NCBI GenBank assembly: GCA_003864495.1
Contig: ML133499.1
Location: 744,001-808,000, forward strand
Reading direction: 5' to 3'
DNA length: 64,000 nucleotides
Source of the DNA: Nemopilema nomurai
Taxonomy: Eukaryota; Cnidaria; Scyphozoa; Rhizostomeae; Rhizostomatidae
Position 1 is the first letter of the stretch. Every line of letters begins with the position of its first letter. This document shows positions 1 to 11,445 of the stretch, piece by piece. Below the pieces are notes generated by a model. It saw only the letters and a list, made by a program, of their open reading frames with translations, did no database searches and had not been told where the DNA came from. The position numbers were made by a program, and so were the translations under genes.

Positions 1-1083
1 GTAGGAAAGTTTCAATGCCCTTATTTCAACTTATTTTCTAACCTGCAAAAATCTTTAATTATTAATAAAAATGCGTCATGTGCAATCGATGGGAGTTAAA
101 GGGTTTCTGTCTCACGACAATTATATCAAAGTATCTTTTTTAGAAATAATTTTATTTAATTATTTTACTTTATTTTATTTTATTTATTTAAAATTGAATA
201 AGCTCTACAATTTTATTTAAAAATGACTCGTTAATGCATTCTTGCAAGACTCTGGATATTTTTAAGGAGATTTTGAAAAGAAATGACAGATCATGGTTGC
301 TTCAGCAGCATTTTAGATTTAGCAATTCGTTTCATGTATCGTTAGATTCCATCAGTACCACAGTGGACGTTGTCTATAAGAGCTGTCTATAGAGGACTTT
401 CGTTCCAAATGACTCCAAATATGACAGGTAAGCAATAATCAGAGCCTTTACTGACTAGAATGTTAAACAGTATACTCTCCTAGCAGGTCTTCTAGACTCA
501 AGTGCTTGATTAATCTTCAAGCAAATCTGATAAGATCTGCAGCAGAATTAAGTGTCGAATAATTTGAAGTATGTTTGGAAGCTAATTAGCGGACTTCGAG
601 AAATCTGCTGGTTATAGTAGATAACATTTGAGTTTATCAGACAATAAGGGTTACCAGCTGGATATTTTCAGAGCGTTTTTATCCATTCATTTTTAAACAT
701 AGAGTAAATTGGCATTCTGTTCAAAATTAGCAAACCAGTAACTTGTGGAAGTCTTTCGCAACATTCCGCTAATTTAAGCAGTCACTATGGCAAAACTTCC
801 AAAACTTTGATTGGCTTGAATTTTCTGTGTTAGACTTCCTGATTCAAAATAGACAGAATTACAAAGAATCATTTTCAAAATCTGGTAGCAATCACTAGAT
901 ACCCAATTGCCTCTGCTTGACTAGTGATTACAATGAAAGTATCAAATCTCTGGAGAAATTCGATTTTTTGAAAAAAGTCTACTTTAGCCTACTTTTGACC
1001 AATTTGTATTGCAGTTGGTTAGAATGGAGTGAGTTTAATTTAGCATCATACAATTTTGTGAGGTATGTATTCGAATCTAACGT
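1..1083. other. Non-coding stretch, left copy of a diverged duplication
   Basis: No ORF here looks like an exon of a known family. From about 835 to 1130 the sequence is a diverged direct copy of about 4322-4600. Both carry, in order, a block like CTTCCTGATT, then GGTAGCAATCACTAGATACC, then GTATTCGAATCTA, then a segment ending in AACTCGATTTT or GAGCTCGATTTT. The rest is AT-rich and unassigned. Confidence 0.5.
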
Positions 1084-1301
1084 TTAACTTGATGTAAGAG
1101 CTCGATTTTCTGAAGAAGATGAAATACCTATTGACATCAATTGTCTGTTCTTGCCTTTATTTCCTCTACGCCTCTTCGTGACGATACCAAATGCATATTC
1201 AGAGAAGAAAAGGCCAAACGAACAGAAAAATAAAATGATAGAAATAATAAACTGAAGTGTTTTGTTTAGGGAAGAATCTTTATACCATGATAATATCAAT
1301 T
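1084..1301 (-). CDS. Possible last exon of an unknown single-pass membrane protein
   Basis: On the minus strand a good 3' splice site (TTTACTTTCAG) at 1302 opens a frame that runs 72 codons to a TAA at 1084. The predicted peptide has a hydrophobic segment of about 20 residues (FIISIILFFCSFGLFF), then a strongly basic stop-transfer stretch (TKRRRGNKGKNR) and a Ser-rich tail. This is what the last exon of a type I membrane protein looks like. I found no upstream exons that join it in phase, and I do not recognise the family. The 3' end of this exon lies in the block duplicated at 4322-4600, where the frame is broken. It could equally be a chance ORF in AT-rich DNA. Confidence 0.22.
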
Positions 1302-1443
1302 CTGAAAGTAAATGCACACTCGTTACTACAAACGATTTCCGACTTCAACCCTGATAAGAAGGTCTGTTCATGTTCTATGAAAATTATTTCAAATCAAATA
1401 TACGAAAACAGTAATATAAAGTCTGAACATATAAAGGTATCTA

Positions 1444-1488
1444 TTTTCAGAGGGGCAATTTTCAGAGGGGCAATTTTCAGAGGGGCAA
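1444..1488. repeat. 15-bp tandem repeat, three copies
   Basis: Three perfect copies of TTTTCAGAGGGGCAA lie immediately left of the solo LTR. Because the unit is 15 bp, an artificial repeated peptide (FRGAI) is open in one frame; it is not a gene. Confidence 0.85.
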
Positions 1489-1494
1489 TTCACT

Positions 1495-1841
1495 TGTAGT
1501 GACTCCTTTGTCTACTTTCCATTGTCACACCATGTCATGCTGACACATCTTTTCTCGCTCCCCAGCGTAGACTTTTCCATCCTCATTACATCACCATTTC
1601 ATCATCCTCTCTCATCCCTCGTCAGCAAATTTATTCTTAGATTATTCAGTATAAATATAATTGTGAAGTAAGTCAGAGTCAGTCAGAAACAGAGCTACAG
1701 AACACAACAGACAACGCGTCATCTCTCTCTCTCGGCCTGGCTCCGTGTTCCCTGCACGTTAAATAAGACAACTTTGGCTCAGATCGTCCATATAGGTTGA
1801 GCAACGCAGTCGGTAGAAACCCATCTCAACTCGTTTCTACA
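1495..1841 (+). mobile_element. Solo LTR of an LTR retrotransposon
   Basis: A 347-bp segment begins TGTAG and ends CTACA, a perfect 5-bp inverted terminus of the TG...CA type. It is flanked by the 4-bp direct repeat CACT (1491-1494 and 1842-1845). Inside are a TATA-like box (TATAAATA near 1650) and, about 110 bp downstream, an AAATAAG element that could serve as a polyadenylation signal, the order expected in an LTR. There is no gag/pol sequence or second LTR nearby, so this is what remains after LTR-LTR recombination. The assignment to a superfamily (Gypsy, BEL or other) is open. Confidence 0.6.
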
Positions 1842-1845
1842 CACT

Positions 1846-3551
1846 CTTGTAAATAGCGTACGCGATTTCCACAAAAACAATAGGATTTCCAGGGATTTTT
1901 TTGACAAAACAATAGGATTTTCACAACAGGTGTACGAGATTTTTTAAGTGGTTTGCCCCTCGGTTTCAGCTGCTAATGGCGCCTGAGGGTTCTTTACTCT
2001 TCAAGAGAAATATTCAAAATAAGTTTTTCAAAAGGGGCACAAATTTTAAAGAAGGGGCACCAGACCAGCTTCAACTCATCAAAAGACGGGAGTAATTGCC
2101 CCGACTGTCAATACTAGTTCTTATTGAGAATTTTTATAACTATGTGAAGAAATTATTCTTCACAGAAAAACTTATCTGGCTGAATTGCGAAGATAATTCA
2201 ACTTTGCATAATTCGATAAAAACGGCTTCAAAATACCCATAAATACATTAACTCCGTTAGGTCAATGTTTGGTATCAGAATAAATGTTATGAAGTCTGAA
2301 TTGATAGATTAATGCCAATAAATAATTAATTAATATCCTGGTTGTCGTCAGAGTCCAGAAAAATTATTAAGCTTTCTCCAGAAAACATCCTAGAATGGAA
2401 ACCTTCCCCATAAAACAATAGAGGGCGTGGCTTAGGTGTGTCATAGCTCCTATTGTTTCTGAGAACCTTTCTCAGGTTAGTGATCATGTGACCGTTATGT
2501 TTTCCTGGTTGTATACACTCCTTGAAGAGTATCCAAACCACGACTCTTAGTTAAAAAAACTTGAGCACTTAATTAGCCATCGTACTGTTTGCAAAAAAGG
2601 ATGCATATTTTCCAAGCACATGCGCAAATGAACTTCATTTCGTGACCAAACATGATCAATACATTTTGCGAGTGTTCCAATTATAGTAAAATAGCGGAAC
2701 TGGCTAGTAAATTTTCTCGAATCTACTTACATTTTATTCCTTTGTTTACTCATAGCCGTATGCTGATAGGTTGGCGGATTGCAATAGTTGCACATTTAAT
2801 AACAACATTCACAATTAGTGTAATCAACTTCGTTACTAGTTGAGAGATCTAGAACTGTTTGTAAAGATATTGCACATTTGATGTAATGCATAGAATGCAC
2901 GAATCGTGTCACTGTAAAAAAGCATAGGCAGGACATGAAATGGCACCAAAACATTACCAATAGGCCAAAATGGTATACAACAACTCTTAGATTTGATTAG
3001 AAGTGTACAGGGTTAAATTGTATATTTATAGACAATAATGTCTCATAGCATTTTCTTCTTCAAAAATTACTTGTTTGTTTTCATAAAAAGATTCTAAACA
3101 GAAAGACACACTACTAGGATTCTTTAGTGTAACTCGAATACTTTCATTTTAACAGTTTTTCTTGTTTTTAGCTTTTGGTTATAGCTAATTCATTCCAATA
3201 AGAAACTTGTAAAAAAATGCTATAAGCAAAAGAAGTCCTTTGTCGATTATGGTGATGTTTTCCAATAATTAATGCTTTATTTTTGCTCTAGTATCAACGC
3301 AACAGTAACTGCTCGAACTAAACAAAAGATGACAGCTTACTTGCAATTTTCATAGGGTGCCGATCATAGGGTACCAAAACACCTCTCGGATAAATCTAAA
3401 CATTCACATAGCATTAACCGTTGATTCCTTTGTATCTTCGTCTACTGCAAATTCTTAATGTTGTATTGATTTCTTAATGACACTCAAAGTAATAATACTT
3501 GCAGACATCTAAGCCTTCTTAAAGGGTTCTTCCTCAATGATGGGGGGAATG
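1846..3551. other. Non-coding interval
   Basis: No supported gene. The start (about 1850-1960) has two copies of an ACAATAGGATTT motif. A minus-strand ORF at 2326-2541 has no splice-site context and no recognisable domain. The rest is AT-rich and featureless by eye. Confidence 0.5.
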
Positions 3552-3974
3552 AGGCTCCGTTTACACGAGAGTAAAAGGAACGGATCCAAAAGATCCGGAT
3601 CTTTTAGGTACGATATGGGTACGATGCACAAGATGCGTTTACACGAGATCGGATCCTAAACTATAAAGCGTTTACACGGGAACGGACCAAAAGCGAATCT
3701 CTCTTTTTAAGCATGCGCAATGACAAGGTGATTGTTAATTTTCAACTTGGTGGTCTCGTTTCACTGCCGTGCCTTTGCAGATCCGTATCCACCCGTTTAC
3801 ACGGCGCCGATGAAGGAACGGATCCAAATGGATTCGCTTTCTAATCGTACCCAAAAAGGTACGGATCTCTCCAAGAAAAGATACGGATCCTACTGTGCCC
3901 GTGTAAACGCAAGACCTATCGTAGCCAGTTTGGGTACGGATCTATGCGGATCCGTTCCCGTGTAAACAGGGCCT
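3552..3974. mobile_element. MITE with GTTTACACG-type inverted ends
   Basis: The left end (AGGCTCCGTTTACACGAGAG) and the inverse of the right end (AGGCCCTGTTTACACGGGAA) match over about 30 bp, each leading into ACGGATCC. The same GTTTACACG plus GGATCC module recurs internally in direct orientation near 3632 and 3669 and inverted near 3795 and 3900. It has no coding capacity. A related element with the same kind of ends sits at 36136-36508. The structure indicates a non-autonomous DNA element built of subterminal repeats; the exact target duplication is not clear. Confidence 0.6.
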
Positions 3975-4321
3975 AAATGTTTAGTAAAAAACATAAGCAT
4001 ATGAAATTACTGGCTAGAGCTATGTAAAGCGCTTATCTTGGCAAGCATAGCAGGCAGATTTCGCCTCAGCAGTTCTGTTAACTTAAGGCTGGGCTGGATG
4101 TGTTTTTGGTGTGTTTTGGACTTAAAGGCAGCCTTCGGGCAATCTGCAGGTAATGACAGGTATCACTGGAGACTTGGGACAATGAGTTTTACCTGCTTAA
4201 TACCTCCAAACATACACCTCCTTTGAGTCATGGAGTGAATTGAAGTCCTTTCGAAACAGCAGCAACCGGCTGACTTAAAAATGTCTTTACTGTAAACAAA
4301 CATTTTATTATTTTACGGTCT

Positions 4322-4600
4322 TAGGCCTCCTGATTTCAAAATAACAAAATTACCAAAAATCTTTATCTGGTAGCAATTACTAGATACCTCATGTCAAGGT
4401 GTCAAATCCTTGGAATAGTGCACTTTTTAAAAAAAATTATTTCGCTTGCTTTCCATTCATACCGCAATTGCTCAGAATAGAGTGATTTAAATTTCGGAAC
4501 ACATCTGTTTGTAAAGTTTGTATTCGAATCTAGCGCATGACTTGGTATAAGAACTCGATTTTAGGAAAATAATACTCATTTATATCCATTGTCATTTCAT
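4322..4600. repeat. Right copy of a diverged direct duplication
   Basis: Aligns by eye with about 835-1130 in the same orientation, with many substitutions and small indels. In the left copy this block overlaps the 3' end of a possible membrane-protein exon; here the frame is interrupted. Confidence 0.45.
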
Positions 4601-5588
4601 GCTTACCTAATTACCGCTTTTGCAAGTCAACACTTAATGCTTGCATGCTTAATAAGATAAGACCGAAATGTAAAATGGAAGGATATGGATGTGGAAAGAG
4701 AGGATTGCTCCATGTTGATCTGGCATGGCATTAGAGCAAATAATTTAAATGTTAAAATTTTGCAAAGCCGAGACCTAATTCATAAAAGAAAAACTTCATC
4801 TTCTGATCCTCTAATTATTATTCATCCAATTTTGAATTTAGATTTTAACATCTGAGTCGTTTAACTAATTAGTGATGAAATTGACAATAAATGCAAAACT
4901 GTGCTAAATAATGGAAGTTTAGATCAAAGCTACAAATTATCTATTTGAAATCTTATGAAAGGAGTATGTGAAACTAAGGTCAACTTCGTCTCTCCCATAA
5001 AACATTTTCATACATTTATTAACATCAGGGTTTTAGCTTGATGTAACTTAAAGCCATATCACGTTTTCCGTAAAACTATAGCCATATAGAATTCTTTTCC
5101 ATCGCTCTAAAGAATGGAACATTAATAAACGAATACAGAGAAAAGTTTTGGCTTATTGAGTTATCCATTGTTCTATTAAAATGGTATACTGTAACTATGC
5201 AGAGATTATACTTTCGGCAGAAGCACCAAAAACTCTCTCAGCCAGCTATGATTAATATTTGATTGCTGAATATTCTAGCAAATGGATGATTGGAGATTGG
5301 ATTTGAAGATTTATGTTTGGAGAGATATACCTCACCTTCCTCACATCTCCTTCCAAGCCTAACATAAGTAAATGTAAGGATCTTTATAATAAGTAAAAGT
5401 AAACAATTTATATCTTAACATTCAATTAAGCATTAATAAATTGTGAGACACTGTTGTTTGCAGAGTTAATACTTTCAGCAAAACCATGCCTAAAATTTGC
5501 AAAATCTAGACTTCTAACTGAAATCATTAAAAAAATCAAATAGAATATTACATAGATTATTCTCTACATAGATTATTCACTTCCTTAC
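4601..5588. other. Non-coding interval
   Basis: No gene or structured repeat seen. AT-rich sequence leading to the 3' end of the minus-strand gene that ends at 5673. Confidence 0.5.
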
Positions 5589-5594
5589 TTTATT
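5589..5594 (-). terminator. Polyadenylation signal AATAAA of the PAN-EGF-fibrinogen-like gene
   Basis: AATAAA on the minus strand, about 80 bp downstream of the TAG stop at 5673. The spacing fits a short 3' UTR. Confidence 0.45.
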
Positions 5595-5672
5595 ATGTGA
5601 GTATTTTGCAAGTAGTAGATGCTAAAACCAAACAATGTTATTGTATAGAATGCCAACATTACCAGTGTTGGC

Positions 5673-8600
5673 CTAATGGAGTTCGCCATACCATAACTGT
5701 GTTGTGCTTTCCTCTCCATGTGTACACCGAAACTTATTGTTTGGGCTTCCATAAAAGCCAAAGTTGTCTTCATAAGTTACACTATCTTTGTTAAGTTCTG
5801 GTGTGTAGAATGAACTTACGAAGAAGGTACGCCAATCTTGCTGCCAGAATGGGATGGAGAGATTAGACCTTTGGTTTCCGCGAATATTAACGTACTCCAC
5901 CGTCGCATGAGTCCAAGAGCCTTTAAATGTAAGGGGATTTATTTGACTTGTTTTTGCTCGGATGTAGTCTCGGTAATCGATTCCATATTCAGAGAAGCTG
6001 CAAGTCATTCTCCAGTGAGTCGACAAAAAAGAGATCATCTCCATCTTTGATTTGCTTAGCCTGTCAATAATTAAAAGGCAGAGTATAAATAACTCGTGCT
6101 AATTGCAATATTTAGTAAATTAACCTCTTCTTACGGTTTGGAAATGTTACGAAACTTTCTCTTGATTAGAACGCAGTAATAAGGAAATACCGTCTCATGA
6201 GAAATTTAGGATATTTAAATTAAATTTTGTAACAAATCTTTAATTTCAAAATCCTGCCCAACAAAATAATTGTTTCAGACCAATGTTTGCCAACATGGAA
6301 ACAAAGACTTAGGAGTCAAAGTAAATAGTGAACCGATCTGTCAAAACATATTTTAGCTGTAATAGTAAAAAATCTCCCATTTTATCACATGGTTTTTCTT
6401 CTATCTGTACTTTTAAAACAGAATTGTGTGTACACTTCATACGAGCTTACATGCTTTTTTACATGCTTAATTGTTTTAAAACATCTTTATGTTAACAAAT
6501 GCTAATGATATAGTACACGCTCTTTTTATAAGGAACCACTTAATAAGGAACCTACATGTAGAAGGCCGAAACATTTAAAGAACTTATACTACTAAAAACG
6601 AAATCCCTAAGGAACGTTTCCGTTTGAAAAACTTTTATAACTGTAAGCATCAAGAGCTAAAAAGCCCGTTCCATTCATTTGCAGCCAATACTCGCATAGA
6701 TTGTTTGCTATTCGTGTGTCAAGTGCTTCATTGAGTAGTTTCCGCATATGCTGTCTCGCCCCTCTCTATTGTAGTCTCTAAGGCTTATTGTAGTCAAAAC
6801 ACCGAAAGTGAGAACTTAAGGAACTTTTAAGGAACTTTAGGTACTAAAATCTGATGGTTTAAAGTCTACAAATAAGGAACTTTTGGAACTAGGCCTTGAG
6901 GTAGGTTCCATATAAAAGAGCATGTATAACCTTTCAGTGTAATTTTAAATAGCTGAATTGGAGCAGAATTGACATCTTTTTCAATGTTTGATTTTTGGGA
7001 AGCAATTATGAGATGACCTTATATGAAGGCCAAAAATAGACACCTTTGGCAGACGGACTAAACTTTTTCAAATTTTGGACTTGTGAAAGCAATCGAGAGA
7101 TGTGCTTTACCAAAATATTAAAATTAAAATGTTCAGTAACTATTGTTTACCTGTACATTTTCCATTGAACCATTTCCTCGTTGAGGGGCTTGTCAAAATA
7201 AAATGGGCTCTGTTTGAATTCGTTGTTATTCTTCAAAGCAAAGGATGCAGCCAGTGTCCAAGTCGAATTACCTTCAGACGTCAAATCACAAAAGACTCTG
7301 AAAGACATTCCATTTCCACCCACAATAGTGTAATTGCCATTTTCCCTAGCTCCAGTCTCAAACCAATCAAGACACGAGCCGATTTCTTCGATAACCAGAA
7401 CAAGAAGAATTAAAATCTTCGAAAAGCAATTGTAATCAATTATACGAGAAAACACACACTTTTGAACTATATAAGTGCAATTTTGTAGATGGAAGGATGG
7501 ATTTTCAAACTCTCTGAACAAGTCTCTATTTTTGCATGTTTTGTAAATTTGCAGAAACAATAGAAAGGCATTAACAGTGTAAATTACGGAAAATTTTCAA
7601 TTAACAACAAGAAAGTCTATTTAAAAAAATTTTGATTTTGCACTTGCTATTTGGTAAGCAAGTAATCGGCTTTATTATTTGCCAACTACTTACTTAGGTA
7701 CAAACAATTTGATATATATAAAGCTAGTGATTCTGGACATTTTCTTTAAGAATCGTTAATTCGTCCCAAGCTAATGACTTTGTTAGCGTGGTATGAATAA
7801 AGAAGCAAAAAGAAATTTCTAAAACGCAATTTAGGTTCCCTAGCAGGAAAAAGTCAATTGAATGATAAAAATAGCCCTTGAGTTGGTGAGATATCCTAAA
7901 GAACTTTTTCTTTTAAGATATTATTCAGGTCTCTTTTATAGAAAATCCTTCTCAAAAACTGTTGACTCTAAATGTAGTTGAATTTTTCATTTTTTTTGTT
8001 AAAAGCTGAAACATCCCATTGCTGTCAAAATTAATAAATTACTAACAAATTTGTAACGAAGAAAATCTGATAATTCATTGTGCGGAATAGCACAAAGGCT
8101 GCTTTGTAGACAAAATTATTTATTTCTTTGAATAAATGCCATGCCTGCCTTACAACTTGAACATAGAAATGTTTGAATGTAGAAATGTACCTTTGCATGA
8201 TGTTCCATTGCCAATGTACCCTGGTCTGCAGGTGCATGTAATATTTCCAAGATTGTTTGAGCATGTAGCATTCTTGTGACACTTTGAGGTCGCCAGAGTA
8301 CACACGTCTAAATTATGAGAAAAGAAATGTTCCTGTGCTTAAATCCAGTAGTTTGCTGCAAATTCTCATCATATCAAAATGCTAGCACCGAGTCACCAAG
8401 ACAAGAAGAAGATAAAGTTTCTTCAATAAAGGCTCTCAACTTAAATATTTGCATTAATTAATCATAACTTTGCAAATTAATTTTATGGAACAACAGATCT
8501 GTTTTCCAAGAAACCCGTAGAAAAATAAAGATTGAACAATTGCTTTGTGGTAAAAAAAACTTTACAATAGCTAGAAATAGCGGTTGCTTACTTAAAGTAC

Positions 8601-11445
8601 CTTTTCGTCCGACACTCCTCAGAGTATGCAAACGTCGGAAAATAACCCAATAAATAGCCAGTTGAGGATCGAAAACACTATAAGAAGACCGTACGATTGT
8701 TTATAATCGACCAATTAACACCTAACTTTTAGAAGAACCTAAGAGAAAAGACAAACTCTTTGTGTCTGCAATTTAAGATTTACCTATTTTCCGATGAACT
8801 ACAGGCACAAATGCAGGCTAAACTCTCTCTAGATTTTGCACTTGTGGATAGCTTCACCCTTCTTTTGAAGTTGTTTGATAGAGTTAAATGCCCCTAGCAA
8901 CAGTGGCGTCCCCAGCCCAAAAAACCGGGTGGAAAAAAATTCCTCGATGGCCACGCCCTTTAGATTCTCAGAAAACGTAGGAAACCCCTTTTTAAATATT
9001 TTAAGTTTATTTCCAATTTTTGAGAAGCACCTGTAGTGATTCCATTTATTCCTATTTTTCTTCATCCAGCCATCCATAATCACCCTGTCTACTTCACCTA
9101 TAGGAATTTCCTTGCATCACTAGCCTTTCACAACTATGCAGGAGCGTAGAGAGGGGGGGGGGGGGTAAACGGCATAAAGGTCCGGGGCCCGCAAAATATA
9201 GGTCTTGCAGTTAAATATTTTGACTGCGGCGCAAAAGGGCCCGCCCCAGAGCTAGGCTCTGGAGCCCGGGCCGTCTATCAACGACCCTGCAACTATGACA
9301 ACATTTCCTCTCTTTTGTTTAGATCTTCACCCATCGGACACATCTACCTACACCTCTTTTCATAAGCTATTCGCAGTTCGCCTAGCCTTTCCTTTCCCAC
9401 GCCAACTTATTTACATTACGTAATGATTCATATATCATGTATACACGGGCCCAATAAAGTTAGTTAGTTAGTTCTTCGATTTGCTGGAGAAAAGACGACC
9501 AAAAGCACAAAAGACTGGCTTTTTCTGTCGATGGCCTAAGGCGGTGATAACAGGCATACAGCTAAAGATTGGTGAGATCGTCCATTAAGACAATTTGATT
9601 AATAAATCGATTTTCATGCACAGCCACACTTCGATCCATTAAACACTTTTTCGTGACAGCGGCTTCTTTGCAAGAAAAAAATCGAAAAATGAAGTACATC
9701 AATTGTCTATTTAAGAGGGAAAAAAGGAATTGATTTGATTTAATGGTTTCTGATGGATGCATAACGTTGTGTATGGTGTTTCAATCATCGTAGGTATTTC
9801 AAGGGAAAACTCTATCACTTCTTGTAAAGGAAAGGTTCCTAAATTCACCAAAAATTCACAAAACAAAGTTTTCACTGTTCCATGAAACTCAAGGCTATTG
9901 GAAGAGAACTAAAGCAAAACTTTAAGAACTGATCACTAACAATCGTGATTCACAATCACAGAATCGCCAACTAGGCGTGCCATAGTTCACTATTAGGAAG
10001 TAAGGTTCTTTGCAATCTTCTTGACGGATAATATTTTTTTGTAAAAAACCTAGTTTATTGTGTAGCGCATGTTATTATTGCCTTCTGGCCATTTTTATAA
10101 ATATATCGTTCTTTCAAATTAATGAAAGCCAGGTGCACCAAAGACGTATAAAAGCATTCCATATCACAGGATTATATAATATTATTATATAATAACGGTC
10201 TCCAACTAGAAAGCAAAATAAAATCAAGATTATATAATATTTCTTCTGTTAATAAGTAAATATTTTCATTATCTAAAATATGAATTGTAAGAAAACACTA
10301 CCTGCTAAAGAACTTCATGAAATATAATCTTTCAGGAGCAAGAAATTAGCAACAATATTACTCGGTATTTTTCTGTTTACTTCGAAGAATTCTTACTTAC
10401 CTTTGCATTCGTAACCAGCAAGGTTTGTGCAATTTTCGAAACACTGGTAGCCAGGACCACATACTTCCTGAGGGCATTTTGGACCACTCTGTAGAAATAA
10501 ATATAAACCATTAACTTCTACGATCAGCAATAAGTGAAACGATAGTGCATTTCTACTGTTATATAATAGATGATTTACTAGATGCCAGTATGTGTTGGAG
10601 AAAGACAAATTAAAAAATTAGAATAGGTGGCTAAATTGGCTTTTATTATTATTGCATCCGAAGGTAGTTTTCATGGTTGCATGAGAGGTTAAGATTCCAT
10701 ATATGATGCTCTAAATTATCTTACTTCTTCAGAATGTTCGAAATGACTCCAGCCAATCCTCTTTTTAAAGACAGCACCAGTAGTTCCCTTGCTGAATGCT
10801 AGCACCTCGCAAATACTTGTGGCAGACTCCTTGAAGTTCAACGACTGGCATTGGTTGTTTTGGGTGCATCGAAGCAAGCAAAGCAGCGGAGTGACATTTT
10901 CAACTATCTCTAATGCACCAACAGCAGTTAGAGACAAGGCTTTGTCAGTTTCTGATGCGATGAAAAATCCACGTTTGCTGCATTTATGTGCAAGGACAAG
11001 ATCAGTGCCATTGAAGACCAAAAGTACCAGGAGAAGTTGAATTAAGACGCTCCCACCCCGAGGCTGCGTGTAGTTGAATGATGAGTTTAAAATACTAGAT
11101 CAATACTTTAATGGACGTATGAATATATGTAATTTCATGAACAAGTGCTTTGTGGTACAAAACTTCACAATTGCTAGAAAAAGCGGAACTAGTTTTCGCA
11201 TACTTAAAGGTACTTTTGCGAAAACTAGTTCCGCTTTTTCTAGCAATTGATATGTAATTTCATGATGTGCTTTGAAAATATCAAACAAACGAAGCTTTTT
11301 CGTAAAATTCAAACCGATATCAGGTCATGGCCTTGAAACACTCAATTTAACCTCTAAGCACTATTAGAGTAAGCGGAGATTTTGATTTATGATAAATGAT
11401 GTTACTTACATTGCATACCATTTTCTTCCCCATTGAAATGAGCAT
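5673..11445 (-). CDS. Secreted PAN-EGF-fibrinogen-like protein
   Basis: Reconstructed minus-strand exons: 11410-11445, 10725-11063, 10401-10488, 8191-8307, 7151-7385, 5673-6060. All have AG/GT borders and matching phases, giving about 400 residues. A short N-terminus and a hydrophobic stretch (about 17-37, LIQLLLVLLVF) form a signal sequence. A PAN/apple-like domain follows (about 40-118, with CLLRCTQNNQCQSLNF). A short EGF-like module comes next (CPQEVCGPGYQC...C), then a classical EGF on its own phase 1-1 exon (ends CRPGYIGNGTSC). The C-terminus (about 194-400) resembles fibrinogen-related domains: SCLDWFETGARENG..., FRVFCDLTSEG..WTL, MYRLSKSKM, STHWRMTCSF, EDNFGFYGS, NKFRCT. This C-terminal family is known from sea anemones and from coral skeletal organic matrix proteins. 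The protein is expected outside the cell as an adhesion, matrix or recognition protein; its ligand is unknown. The least certain part is the 12-codon first exon: it is also preceded by AG, so it could be internal with a start further upstream. Confidence 0.72.
6514..6926. mobile_element. MITE-like element inside the last intron of the PAN-EGF gene
   Basis: The left end (TACACGCTCTTTTTATAAGG) is matched in inverse by the right end (TACATGCTCTTTTATATGGA). Both lead into GGAACC and CCTAC motifs, and AAGGAAC recurs many times inside. No coding capacity. It is probably a non-autonomous DNA element; target duplication is not clear beyond a possible TA. Confidence 0.5.
8534..8735. mobile_element. 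Copy of the AAGTGCTTTG foldback family (diverged)
   Basis: Starts with GAACAATTGCTTTGTGGTA and continues with TTTACAATAGCTAGAAATAG, ACTTAAAGTACC, TTTTCGTCCGACACTCCTC and AGAGTATGCAAACGTCGG, then AATAGCCAGTTGAGGATCG. The same order occurs at 39990-40227 and partly at 35481-35703. It lies in the intron between the two EGF exons. Confidence 0.6.
11141..11249. mobile_element. Short foldback element, perfect 33-bp hairpin arms
   Basis: Arms at 11168-11200 and 11217-11249 are exact inverse complements (33 bp) around a 16-bp loop. The element starts ACAAGTGCTTTGTGGTACAA and is bounded by a 16-bp direct repeat, ATATGTAATTTCATGA, at 11125-11140 and 11250-11265. It is a short member of the family also seen at 8534, 35481 and 39990. 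It lies between the two first coding exons of the PAN-EGF gene. Confidence 0.75.

Noticed and set aside
5597..6050. Plus-strand ORFs
   Set aside because: Antisense shadows of the last exon of the PAN-EGF-fibrinogen-like gene.
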